Notes under the pieces: model-generated
Told to the model about the DNA's origin: nothing
The model's input: only the letters and a program-made list of their open reading frames with translations
The model's database searches: none
Assembly (NCBI GenBank): GCA_003164075.1
Contig: PLRZ01000141.1
Span: forward strand, 3,377 to 11,695
Reading direction: 5' to 3'
Origin: Bryobacterales bacterium
GTDB taxonomy: Bacteria; Acidobacteriota; Terriglobia; Bryobacterales; Bryobacteraceae
Length of the DNA stretch: 8,319 nt
Shown: one piece after another, positions 1 through 5,946 of the stretch
Position numbering within the stretch: position 1 is the first letter of the stretch
Layout of the letters: each line of letters starts with the position of its first letter
Position numbers and translations under genes: made by a program

Positions 1-303
1 GCCCATGATGAATCCGACTCAGGGGTGCGACTGCGAAGCCGATTAACCGAGCTCCATCATCTCCTAGTCGAATTTGCCGGGTCCGAAGAGGCAGCAAAAC
101 TAAACGATTTTCCACTTCCAATCATCCCTGGACTAGTTCAGAGTATTCAAGACAGGACGGAGGATCTTGGAGATATTGTGGAAAATCTAGCCCTGTCTAG
201 AAGTGACGATCTAAGAAATCTGGTATCATGCTGTGCGGCAAGCCTGAATCTTGAGGCACCAGAGGACTTAGTTGGCGGCATGCACGATCAAACCGGAAGC
301 TAG
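1..303 (+). CDS. Hypothetical protein, 5' end cut by window edge
   Basis: The reading frame is open from the first base of the window to a TAG at 301-303, giving at least 100 residues, so the true start probably lies upstream. A GTG at 25 could start it, but no properly spaced Shine-Dalgarno precedes it. The visible part is acidic and leucine-rich, looks mostly helical and has no signal peptide, membrane segment or recognisable motif; I do not recognise the family. Its last 32 bases overlap the next gene in another frame, and that gene's ribosome binding site lies inside this one, so the two are probably co-transcribed and translationally coupled. If the downstream protein is a RelE-type toxin, this gene sits where an antitoxin often does, but no DNA-binding domain is visible. 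Base composition is more A+T-rich than the recN side of the window. Confidence 0.55.
   Translation, partial: AHDESDSGVRLRSRLTELHHLLVEFAGSEEAAKLNDFPLPIIPGLVQSIQDRTEDLGDIVENLALSRSDDLRNLVSCCAASLNLEAPEDLVGGMHDQTGS
261..266 (+). promoter_or_regulatory. Ribosome binding site that fixes a TTG start
   Basis: AGAGGA lies 5 bases before the TTG at 272. No ATG exists in that frame near the start, so this site is the main reason for choosing 272 over a second TTG at 320. Confidence 0.5.
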
Positions 304-769
304 CCCACAATTCAAGAAATTGTGCGAGCGGTGGAAGCGGTCTGGCTATCGACACATCGATAAGGACCTGGCAGCCGCCTTCACGGCAATTCAACAAGAC
401 ATTTTGGCCTGCGGTGCGTTCAGGCTCCAAGCTGGTTCACGAGTGGAGGTATACAAGTACCGGCAGAACAGCAAGGACGTAAAGCGGGGCTCAAGCTATG
501 GTTGGCGAATTTTGGCTTTGTATCACAAACCAACCGGATGCATGTATCCAATTATTGTCTACCCCAAAACGGTATGGTCGGATGTTGACGAGGCGCTAGT
601 CGCTAGCGCTATCATCGAAATTAGGCAGATTTTAGGCTATTGTATAAGCCCAGGCTGTGATGGCGAGATGGCTACATCTGATCCACCGGAAAGAAAAGAA
701 CAGGGAGCGGCAATTCAGGTCAAAATGCAGTGTGTGAAGTGTGGAGCGATTCAATGGGCTACTGCATAG
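272..769 (+). CDS. RelE-superfamily-like toxin with C-terminal zinc ribbon (putative)
   Basis: A 165-aa protein starting at TTG 272, supported by AGAGGA at 261-266. Residues about 12-45 look like two helices. Residues about 58-115 then follow the pattern of RelE/HigB-type mRNA-cleaving toxins: a strand ending VYKYRQ, a Lys/Gly-rich loop, GWRILALY, a strand PIIVYPKT, and a C-terminal helix. Those toxins are usually 90-120 aa; this one adds about 45 residues carrying Cys124, Cys129, Cys154 and Cys157 (CX4C...CX2C), as in a zinc ribbon. The RelE resemblance is by pattern only, and another small zinc-ribbon protein is possible. The gene overlaps the upstream partial gene by 32 bases, as in toxin-antitoxin operons. 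An IS4-family element is inserted at the stop codon: the TAG is 767-769 and the target duplication starts at 768, so the protein stays intact but anything formerly co-transcribed downstream is now separated. Confidence 0.45.
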   Translation: MAACTIKPEASPQFKKLCERWKRSGYRHIDKDLAAAFTAIQQDILACGAFRLQAGSRVEVYKYRQNSKDVKRGSSYGWRILALYHKPTGCMYPIIVYPKTVWSDVDEALVASAIIEIRQILGYCISPGCDGEMATSDPPERKEQGAAIQVKMQCVKCGAIQWATA

Positions 770-776
770 ATTCACA
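768..776. repeat. Left target-site duplication of the IS
   Basis: AGATTCACA is repeated exactly at 2128-2136, just outside the other end of the element. The match can be read as 11 bp (AGATTCACACA) because the IS starts with CA, so the true duplication is 9-11 bp. The first two bases are also the AG of the upstream gene's TAG stop. Confidence 0.8.
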
Positions 777-789
777 CACTAGCGTCCGG
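777..789. repeat. IS terminal inverted repeat, transposase 3' side
   Basis: CACTAGCGTCCGG pairs with 2115-2127 with one mismatch at base 7. The transposase stop codon (790-792) abuts it directly. Confidence 0.8.
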
Positions 790-1959
790 CTAGAAGTCGA
801 ATAGAATCAGTTGGTTGCCGGTATCGAGTAAGTCATTATCGGAGTCGGATGCTTGAAGTGCCTGCAAAATGGGCGTTTTCTCGAAAAGCGTCACGCTCAA
901 AATCTGTAGAATTTGGTAAAGGCTGACTTCCAGTCTCAGCCTCTTCCGGACGATAGCCACGAGCACGTAGACGGAGACCGCGATCCAGATTTGGGTCTTC
1001 ACCGCGTTCTCGCTGGTGCCGTAGAATTTCTTGATCCGCAGGTGCTGTTTGATCCACTTGAAAAACAACTCCACCTGCCATCGAGACTTGTGGATCTGGG
1101 CGATAGTAAGTGCCGGAAGCGCGAAGTTGTTGGTGAGAAACTTGAACCACTTCCTCGTTGGTACATCCAGATAACTTACACGGCGCAGTGGCTCCGGGTA
1201 CGCTTTGGCGGAATCGATGGCGGTCAGGAAAACCGTGTGATCGGATCGGACTCCGGTGGTCTTGTCCACGGGACGCGAGTAGCGGCGCTGGAGCAAGACG
1301 TTGGATTTGGTGCGCACTACGAAGAAGGCCGCGCTGAGCGTGAAGACGTAAAGGCGCTCGAAATCCAGGTAGCCGCGGTCGATGACGTAGAACGCCCCGG
1401 CCTCCGGCGGAATCTCGTCGAGCATATTGACGTCATGCACGGTGCCGTCGGTAATGCCAATAAACGTGGGGATATTGCCGTGTAGATCGAGCAAAGTGTG
1501 CATCTTGACGGCGGCCTTGTGCGTGCGGAATTTGGCCCACGGGAACAGCGAGAGGCACAGGTCGATGGTGGTGGAATCGAACGCGTACAAACTCGCATCC
1601 AAGTCGATTCCGACCGGATCGCCGACGTACAACGGCCGGGCGATGGCAATCAAGACTTGCGCAAAGTCCGCGAAGATCCTCCAATCGTGAGCCTCGTTGG
1701 CGTCTGCTAAAGTCGAGCGTGCCACCTTAGTCCGGAATCCCATGTGGTAGAGTTTGCCGCCTACCGAGGAGAGGCACGCCTCAATATCGCGCAGGCCCTC
1801 TCGATAAGTGAACTGAGCGAAGGCCATTGCCAAGAACTGGTCCCAACAGGAAAAGCTCTTTTGCTGATGATCGCCGTGATACCGGCTTACACACTTCTGA
1901 AACTGGTAACGGGGAAGATAGTCCATGAGTTGAGAGAAAACAGTCTGGCCAAGATTCAC
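790..1959 (-). CDS. IS4-family transposase
   Basis: A 389-aa DDE transposase that catalyses cut-and-paste movement of the surrounding element. The N-terminal ~75 residues (from LMDYLPRYQF to REGLRDIEACL) match the DUF4372-type domain common in this IS4 branch. The catalytic core shows Asp128 in AFDSTTID, Asp194 in YVIDRGYLDF and Glu297 in SRWQVELFFKWIKQ. In the family's Y-(2)-R-(3)-E-(6)-K signature, Arg293, Glu297 and Lys304 are in place but the tyrosine position is His290. Length is normal and no frameshift is visible, so the enzyme is probably intact. The GTG start at 1959 is the first possible one after an in-frame TGA at 1965-1963, and the protein start resembles family members as I recall them. 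GAGGA directly abuts the GTG, too close for an ideal ribosome site, and a better AAGGAG lies about 17 bases upstream; translation may therefore be weak, as is usual for transposases. Confidence 0.93.
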   Translation of the reverse strand: MNLGQTVFSQLMDYLPRYQFQKCVSRYHGDHQQKSFSCWDQFLAMAFAQFTYREGLRDIEACLSSVGGKLYHMGFRTKVARSTLADANEAHDWRIFADFAQVLIAIARPLYVGDPVGIDLDASLYAFDSTTIDLCLSLFPWAKFRTHKAAVKMHTLLDLHGNIPTFIGITDGTVHDVNMLDEIPPEAGAFYVIDRGYLDFERLYVFTLSAAFFVVRTKSNVLLQRRYSRPVDKTTGVRSDHTVFLTAIDSAKAYPEPLRRVSYLDVPTRKWFKFLTNNFALPALTIAQIHKSRWQVELFFKWIKQHLRIKKFYGTSENAVKTQIWIAVSVYVLVAIVRKRLRLEVSLYQILQILSVTLFEKTPILQALQASDSDNDLLDTGNQLILFDF

Positions 1960-2114
1960 TCCTCATTGTCGGTGTTCTCCTTCCGCCGTCAACGAGGTGC
2001 CAAGACCACCAATGTAAGCGATTTCACGCCAGAAAACTTTCAAATCGAAAAATCCTAAAACTCAACCTAATATCCGTGATCTCTATGGCTTGGCGGGAAT
2101 TCAAAACTCATATC

Positions 2115-2127
2115 CCGGACACTAGTG
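2115..2127. repeat. IS terminal inverted repeat, transposase 5' side
   Basis: CCGGACACTAGTG is the reverse complement of 777-789 apart from one base. Beyond 13 bp the two ends stop matching. Confidence 0.8.
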
Positions 2128-2136
2128 AGATTCACA
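2128..2136. repeat. Right target-site duplication of the IS
   Basis: AGATTCACA, identical to 768-776. Removing 777-2136 restores a continuous pre-insertion sequence in which the upstream gene's stop codon is unchanged. Confidence 0.8.
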
Positions 2137-2354
2137 CATTGCCCTACATGACGCTTACCTCGTGCGGCTTGAGTAGCTCTTTCCGGTCAGCGTTTTCCAG
2201 TCCAGCCGCTTTCCAGTGATCCGATTGCAGACCATCAGGAAACGATCCGCATCCGGTCCTTTCGCGTCACTTCGGCGGGTTGGGCGCTATGCAGCCAAGT
2301 GGAAGCGTTAATACCGCGAAATGCATTGCGCTGCTTCTAACGACTGAGGCCTCG
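2137..2354. other. Intergenic gap between IS and nuclease operon, no gene seen
   Basis: This stretch has stops in all frames and no convincing start or ribosome site. The longest minus-strand open stretch runs from about 2278 to a TAA at 2157-2155 (about 40 codons, including LMVCNRITGKRLDWKTL). It could be the tail of a decayed gene but cannot be identified. GAGGCCTC (2346-2353), a short palindrome, sits just past the operon's last stop codon, but there is no T-run and hence no clear terminator. Confidence 0.4.
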
Positions 2355-2921
2355 CTAGCGGTGGCCACTACCCGTATCCACCGGGCCTGAGACGTTGTAC
2401 GATTTGCAGAATTCAGGCGATCCAACCAGGCATCCGAACAACGCCCTGAAACCGTCGCGAAGGAAATCTATCGCCTGTGATTCCTTTCCGACGTCCATGT
2501 AGGCCGTGAGGTACGTGGCGCTGTCTTCAAATTCGTGAACAAAAGGGGCGGACGCGTGCGCCGCAACGTGATTGTCCAGAGACTTACGCAGAGCCGCATC
2601 CTTCACCCAAACCCACGAGTAAACGGCAAACCTTCCGGACTCGTCATCGTTATCCCTGCACTGAAGAGCGATACCGATCTGAATACCTGTGTTCCAGCCC
2701 GTTCTAAGATACATCTCCGATAGGTCGTCTCTCGTTCCCGCCCCGAACGACGGGTCATCTGCCGGAATCCCGACTCCAGCCAACTGTTGCTTGAACTCCC
2801 TCCAGACCGAACGAAGCGCAGTTTCCACTTCCGCCTCAAACGTTCTCACCGCCAAGGTAACTTCCCGATAGTGTCCGATATTTGCCTCTATAACGGCTCT
2901 GGCACTTGAATCAATTGGCAC
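2355..2921 (-). CDS. Hypothetical partner of the PD-(D/E)XK nuclease
   Basis: I do not recognise this 188-aa protein. Residues about 8-42 are strongly helical (charged, with IGHYREVTLAVRTFEAEVE). A middle section rich in alternating hydrophobics and aromatics follows (GWNTGIQIGIAL, then RFAVYSWVWVKD), which looks like a beta-hairpin, and then a helical C-terminal third. No signal peptide or membrane segment is seen. The frame can be extended to a TTG at 2948, but I choose GTG 2921 because AAGGAG followed by a 7-base spacer precedes it within the last codons of the nuclease gene. With this start the two genes overlap by 11 bases (2911-2921), so they are almost certainly one operon with coupled translation and the proteins probably act together. 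Possible roles are a subunit, specificity factor or inhibitor of the nuclease; the sequence does not say which. Confidence 0.75.
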   Translation of the reverse strand: MPIDSSARAVIEANIGHYREVTLAVRTFEAEVETALRSVWREFKQQLAGVGIPADDPSFGAGTRDDLSEMYLRTGWNTGIQIGIALQCRDNDDESGRFAVYSWVWVKDAALRKSLDNHVAAHASAPFVHEFEDSATYLTAYMDVGKESQAIDFLRDGFRALFGCLVGSPEFCKSYNVSGPVDTGSGHR

Positions 2922-3720
2922 TTGTCTCTCCTTCGAGGATCTCCTCAAGGTAGCGGATCACAGTCGGTGGGTTCGCTTTGGGGTTGAGGTCAAGAAGGTT
3001 CCGCTCGATCGCACCCAGCAGCGCCAGAAAGAGCGCCGCCTCTCCGTAAGGCTTTGTTTCAATCACTGAACGGGAACTTTGCCGAAGCCTCAAGCATATC
3101 TGCCGCCATGACCGGAAGCGAAAACCCCCGAGATCCAGGCCCTCGTCCCTTTGCGCGAGAAAAACCTTCTCGGCGTCGCACATGTCAGGCGCGTCACGTA
3201 TCGCAGCACAGTACCGCTTGTGCTTCCGTAAATCCTCTTCGATGTACGGTTTCGTCTTCACCTCGATGACTATGTAACAACGTCTGTTGCGTCTGAGAAC
3301 GAGGTCAAGCCTGCCGATCTCGTCGCCGTGGCGAACCTGGTATTCTCGGACCGTCTCCCAGGGTGACTGATCGGCGCCGCTGTCGTCTAGCCCGAAGACC
3401 TGGGCGACCTCATGTGCAGGTAGTCGGTGAATCAACCACTCCAGGACAGCCGAATAGCTTTCTTCTCTCTCGTCCGCCAGAAGGAAAGACATCGAAAGAT
3501 CGCCAGACAATGGGTCCGTGAAGGGGTGCAGCCGACGGTGGGATTCCCTGAAAAGGTTCTCAAGATCGCATTTCCGTTGCGACACAAATGCACGGTAATT
3601 GGACCGAAAAGCGTCGAGGCAATTGCCTGACAGCGGCGGATGGTTCGGATGGGCACGGCGTAAAGAGAGGCAACTGGAGACGAACGACTGGACGTTGCTG
3701 GCCCGGAGCGAAGGCGGCAC
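2911..3720 (-). CDS. PD-(D/E)XK nuclease-superfamily protein
   Basis: A 269-aa protein with the signature of the PD-(D/E)XK fold used by restriction enzymes, repair nucleases and many defence proteins. The core runs from about residue 84: a helix with Glu86/Glu87 (ERE-ESYSAVLEWLIHRL), Glu126 in VREYQVRHG, Asp139 in GRLDLVLRR, and the Glu153-X-Lys155 pair in YIVIEVKTK. A helix with ...LRKHKRYCAAI and a strand ending FRFRSWRQICLRL follow. This order resembles the PDDEXK_4 type of uncharacterised nuclease. All expected acidic and lysine residues are present, so catalysis is plausible; the DNA or RNA target is unknown. GTG 3720 is the first start after an in-frame TAA (3732-3730). It lacks a Shine-Dalgarno but has TAAAAT 6 bases upstream, so the mRNA may be leaderless. 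ATG 3492 (Met77) is an alternative that would leave just the core. It is the first gene of a two-gene operon with 2921-2355. Confidence 0.8.
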   Translation of the reverse strand: MPPSLRASNVQSFVSSCLSLRRAHPNHPPLSGNCLDAFRSNYRAFVSQRKCDLENLFRESHRRLHPFTDPLSGDLSMSFLLADEREESYSAVLEWLIHRLPAHEVAQVFGLDDSGADQSPWETVREYQVRHGDEIGRLDLVLRRNRRCYIVIEVKTKPYIEEDLRKHKRYCAAIRDAPDMCDAEKVFLAQRDEGLDLGGFRFRSWRQICLRLRQSSRSVIETKPYGEAALFLALLGAIERNLLDLNPKANPPTVIRYLEEILEGETSAN

Positions 3721-3726
3721 GTACGT

Positions 3727-3732
3727 ATTTTA
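3727..3732 (-). promoter_or_regulatory. -10-like hexamer of the nuclease operon
   Basis: TAAAAT on the minus strand ends 6 bases before the GTG at 3720, which would put the transcription start on or next to the start codon. No good TTGACA-like -35 is visible at the usual distance, so this rests on the hexamer and its placement. Confidence 0.35.
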
Positions 3733-4166
3733 CCGCGCCTCGAAGGTAGCGCCCTGGACGTGTCTTGCAGGGAGGCGCTCGGAACCTTCGAGCACCCGCA
3801 TACGGACATATAGTCGCCCACTGCACGGGAGTGCCCAGGCCAAGTTCTCCCCAAGCGGCGTTCTGGGAAGCCCCGCCGCACAAGGAACGACGAGTCCGCC
3901 TTGGTCCGGCAATCCGCCTGCCAACGCACTTACCCAATAGGGGATGCCGCTCCGGAGATTTGAAGACGATGCCTTACGAGTCCGAATCTGGGGGGACCAC
4001 CGGACGCGGGTCCCTCACAACATCAATAGTAGTCACGTTGTCTTCAGCCTAAACTGACGCTCACTGGGCAGCCCATCTGGTCCTCAACCTGGTCCGCACG
4101 CGTCCCCCTTGGACCAGCCGTGCCGCCACGGTAGCCCCTTTCGCCTGCCCCACCGCCGCTGCAAGT
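3733..4166. other. Gene-free stretch between nuclease operon and recN
   Basis: No frame here shows a credible start, ribosome site and protein-like composition together. The several overlapping open frames are of the kind expected by chance in G+C-rich DNA. It contains two CTGGTCC copies (4077-4083, 4089-4095), the second able to pair with GGACCAG at 4111-4117 (7-bp stem, 15-base loop). It also contains CGCCTGCCCCACC at 4142-4154, which recurs just after recN. The stretch separates two divergent transcription units and marks the step from the A+T-richer left side to the G+C-richer right side. Confidence 0.4.
4142..4154 (+). repeat. 13-bp repeat upstream of recN
   Basis: CGCCTGCCCCACC is identical to 5870-5882 downstream of recN. 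The downstream copy is one arm of a hairpin; this copy lacks the matching GGGCAGGCG arm. Confidence 0.6.
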
Positions 4167-4172
4167 TATAAT
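4167..4172 (+). promoter_or_regulatory. recN -10 box (TATAAT), leaderless arrangement
   Basis: A consensus TATAAT ends 7 bases before the recN ATG at 4180, so transcription would start at or within a base or two of the A of the ATG. The bases between (CGCAAGC) hold no Shine-Dalgarno. No clear -35 or LexA-type operator was found upstream. Confidence 0.5.
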
Positions 4173-4179
4173 CGCAAGC

Positions 4180-5847
4180 ATGCTGCAGGAGCTGGTGGTG
4201 GAGAATTACGCCGTGGTGGAGCGCCTGCGCATCCATTTTCATAGCGGCCTCAATCTGCTGACCGGCGAAACGGGCAGCGGAAAATCCATCGTGGTGGATG
4301 CTTTGGGGCTGCTGCTGGGCGGCCGCGCGTCGGCCGAGATGGTGCGCACCGGGGAATCCCGCGCCCGCGTGGCGGGCATTTTCGACGTACGGGACCATAC
4401 AGCCATGCGCCGGCTGCTGGAGCCCTCGGGCCTGGAAATTGAAGACGGCGAGTTGCTGGTGGAGCGCGAGATCCTGGCCAGTGGAAAGTCGCGCGCTTTC
4501 GTGGGCAGCCGTCCGGTGGCGGTCTCGCTGCTCAAGGAACTGGCGCCGCACCTGGGCGATATTCACGGGCAGCACGACCAGCAGCTTCTCTTTGTGGCCG
4601 ACGCCCAGCGCGACATGCTGGACGCTTTCGCCGCGAACCGCGAACCGTTGGAGCGCGCCGCCGCGCTCTACCAGCAGTGGCGCTCGACCGCCGTCGAACT
4701 GGAAGAACTGGAGCGCAGCGAGCAGGAAAAGCTGCGCTTGCTGGACCTGTGGTCGTTCCAGCGGAAGGAAATCGAGAGCGCCGCGCTCCAAGCGGAGGAG
4801 GACGTCACGCTCGAAAATGAGCGGCGCGTGCTGCAGAACGTGCAGCGGCTGGAGGAGGCGGCGAGTACCGCTTACACCGCGGTGTACGATGCGCCGGAGT
4901 CGGCCATTTCGCTGACCCGCACGGCGGCCCGAAGGGTGGACGAACTCTGCCGCATCGATCCCTCGCTCGCCGTATTGCGCGAACATCTGAAGGCCGCCGA
5001 CCTCAGCCTGCAGGAGGTCTCCTACGCGCTGCGCGATTACTTGAGCCGCCTGGAGGCGAACCCGGGCCGGCTGGAAGAGATCGAGACGCGGCTGGCTGCC
5101 ATGGACAAGTTGAGGCGCAAATACGGCCAGTCGATCGGCGAGGTGCTGAGCTTCCTGGAGGACGTCCGCCGCCAGATCGCCGCCGTGGAGCACGCCGGGG
5201 AGCGTATGGAAGAACTGCGCCGGCAGCAGAAGCGCATGGCGGACGAGTTCGAAAAGCTGGCGGCGGATCTGACGGGCCGCCGTACCGCCGCCGCGCGAAA
5301 ACTGGAAAAGAAGGTGGAGACCGAACTGGCCGGACTGGCCATGGCGGGCACGGTGTTCCGGGTGGCCGTCAACCCCGCGCCGTGGAGCGCGGACGGCGCG
5401 GACCGGGTGGATTTCCTGGTCTCCCCCAACCTTGGCGAGGAGCCGCGGCCGCTCGAAAAGGTAGCGTCGGGGGGCGAAATCTCGCGCATCGCGTTAGCGC
5501 TCAAGACGTGCCTGGCGGCGCCGCGGAACGGTCCGCCGCGGACGCTGGTGTTCGACGAAGTGGACGCCGGGGTGGGTGGCAGCGCCGCCGAAGGGGTGGG
5601 ACGGCGGCTGAAGAAACTGGCGGTCAACAACCAGGTGTTGTGCGTCACACACCTGCCGCAGATCGCCTCGTTCGCCGACCATCACTACCTGGTGGAGAAG
5701 CGCGAATCGAAGGGCCGGACCGAGGCTACCGTGGAAGAACTGGATGGCGCCGCACGCACGCGCGAAGTGGGGCGCATGCTTTCGGGGCAGAAGCTGACGC
5801 CCGAAGCGCTCAAGCACGCCGAGCAGTTGATCAAAATGAGCGTGTAG
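4180..5847 (+). CDS. recN: DNA repair protein RecN
   Basis: A 555-aa SMC-like ATPase of cytoplasmic double-strand-break repair, which holds DNA ends together and supports RecA-dependent recombination. It is full length for the family. The N-terminal ABC half has VVENYAVVERL and the Walker A GETGSGKS (residues 29-36), then the RecN-typical IHGQHDQQ (128-135). Residues about 145-345 form a Glu/Arg/Leu-rich coiled coil. The C-terminal half has the ABC signature ASGGEISRI (429-437), Walker B TLVFDE with Asp459-Glu460, DAGVGG, and the switch region CVTHLPQIASFADHH. The end, REVGRMLSGQKLTPEALKHA, is also typical. ATG 4180 starts the protein exactly where RecN homologues start. It has no Shine-Dalgarno but a TATAAT 7 bases upstream. 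In many bacteria recN is SOS-induced; no LexA box is recognisable here. It stands alone, with no operon partner on its strand. Confidence 0.97.
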   Translation: MLQELVVENYAVVERLRIHFHSGLNLLTGETGSGKSIVVDALGLLLGGRASAEMVRTGESRARVAGIFDVRDHTAMRRLLEPSGLEIEDGELLVEREILASGKSRAFVGSRPVAVSLLKELAPHLGDIHGQHDQQLLFVADAQRDMLDAFAANREPLERAAALYQQWRSTAVELEELERSEQEKLRLLDLWSFQRKEIESAALQAEEDVTLENERRVLQNVQRLEEAASTAYTAVYDAPESAISLTRTAARRVDELCRIDPSLAVLREHLKAADLSLQEVSYALRDYLSRLEANPGRLEEIETRLAAMDKLRRKYGQSIGEVLSFLEDVRRQIAAVEHAGERMEELRRQQKRMADEFEKLAADLTGRRTAAARKLEKKVETELAGLAMAGTVFRVAVNPAPWSADGADRVDFLVSPNLGEEPRPLEKVASGGEISRIALALKTCLAAPRNGPPRTLVFDEVDAGVGGSAAEGVGRRLKKLAVNNQVLCVTHLPQIASFADHHYLVEKRESKGRTEATVEELDGAARTREVGRMLSGQKLTPEALKHAEQLIKMSV

Positions 5848-5855
5848 CGAATCGA

Positions 5856-5878
5856 GGGCAGGCGAGCACCGCCTGCCC
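5856..5878 (+). terminator. GC-rich hairpin after recN
   Basis: GGGCAGGCG (5856-5864) pairs perfectly with CGCCTGCCC (5870-5878) around the 5-base loop AGCAC, starting 9 bases after the recN stop. No T-run follows, so it is not a classical intrinsic terminator; it could mark the 3' end of the mRNA or be a dispersed repeat. The right arm and the next four bases (5870-5882) are repeated upstream of recN. Confidence 0.5.
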
Positions 5879-5896
5879 CACCCTGGCCGCTTGATG

Positions 5897-5944
5897 CCAA
5901 TACTGTTCACTTCGCGCAAATCCATACAAAGTGAACAGTATTGG
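5897..5944. repeat. Perfect 16-bp inverted repeat between convergent genes
   Basis: CCAATACTGTTCACTT (5897-5912) is the exact reverse complement of 5929-5944, around a 16-base loop. It lies between the recN stop (5847) and the stop of the minus-strand lipoprotein gene (5949-5947), so it would form a hairpin at the 3' end of both messages. The arms are A+T-rich compared with the neighbours, and neither side has a T-run, which argues against a simple terminator. It looks more like a miniature mobile element or the paired ends of a transposon whose interior is gone. Confidence 0.7.
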
Positions 5945-5946
5945 GG

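Larger units (their letters stand above)
777..2127 (-). mobile_element. Complete IS4-family insertion sequence, 1351 bp
   Basis: Terminal inverted repeats are CACTAGCGTCCGG at 777-789 and, read on the minus strand, CACTAGTGTCCGG at 2127-2115: 13 bp with one mismatch. Flanking AGATTCACA copies at 768-776 and 2128-2136 are the target duplication. The element carries one gene, a full-length minus-strand transposase filling 790-1959, and a 168-base lead region at 1960-2127 that should hold its promoter. Size, ends and gene content fit the IS4 family, which makes target duplications of about 8-13 bp. Matching duplications and an undamaged transposase frame suggest a recent, possibly still active insertion. 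Confidence 0.88.

Noticed and set aside
913..1485. Plus-strand open frame (190 aa) inside the IS
   Set aside because: It is antisense to the well-supported transposase and shows no family features.
1781..1966. 61-aa minus-strand frame whose ATG lies 7 bases upstream of the transposase start, behind AAGGAG
   Set aside because: It could in principle modulate transposase translation, but the peptide has no features, and no known IS4 control mechanism that I can name matches it.
2155..2278. About 40-codon minus-strand frame between the IS and the nuclease operon
   Set aside because: Too short, no usable start with a ribosome site, and no recognisable family; mentioned only as a possible gene remnant.
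3730..3924. Minus-strand 64-aa frame ending 9 bases before the nuclease start, possible first gene of the operon
   Set aside because: It needs a TTG start with no ribosome site, its sequence has no protein-like pattern that I can recognise, and the putative nuclease -10 box overlaps its stop codon.
4089..4117. CTGGTCC/GGACCAG hairpin upstream of recN as an operator or terminator
   Set aside because: A 7-bp stem with a 15-base loop is easily found by chance in G+C-rich DNA, and there is no T-run.
4084..5193. Long minus-strand open frame (369 aa) opposite recN
   Set aside because: It is antisense to a certain recN, is Gln/Arg/Ala/His-rich in the way antisense frames of G+C-rich genes are, and has no recognisable motif.
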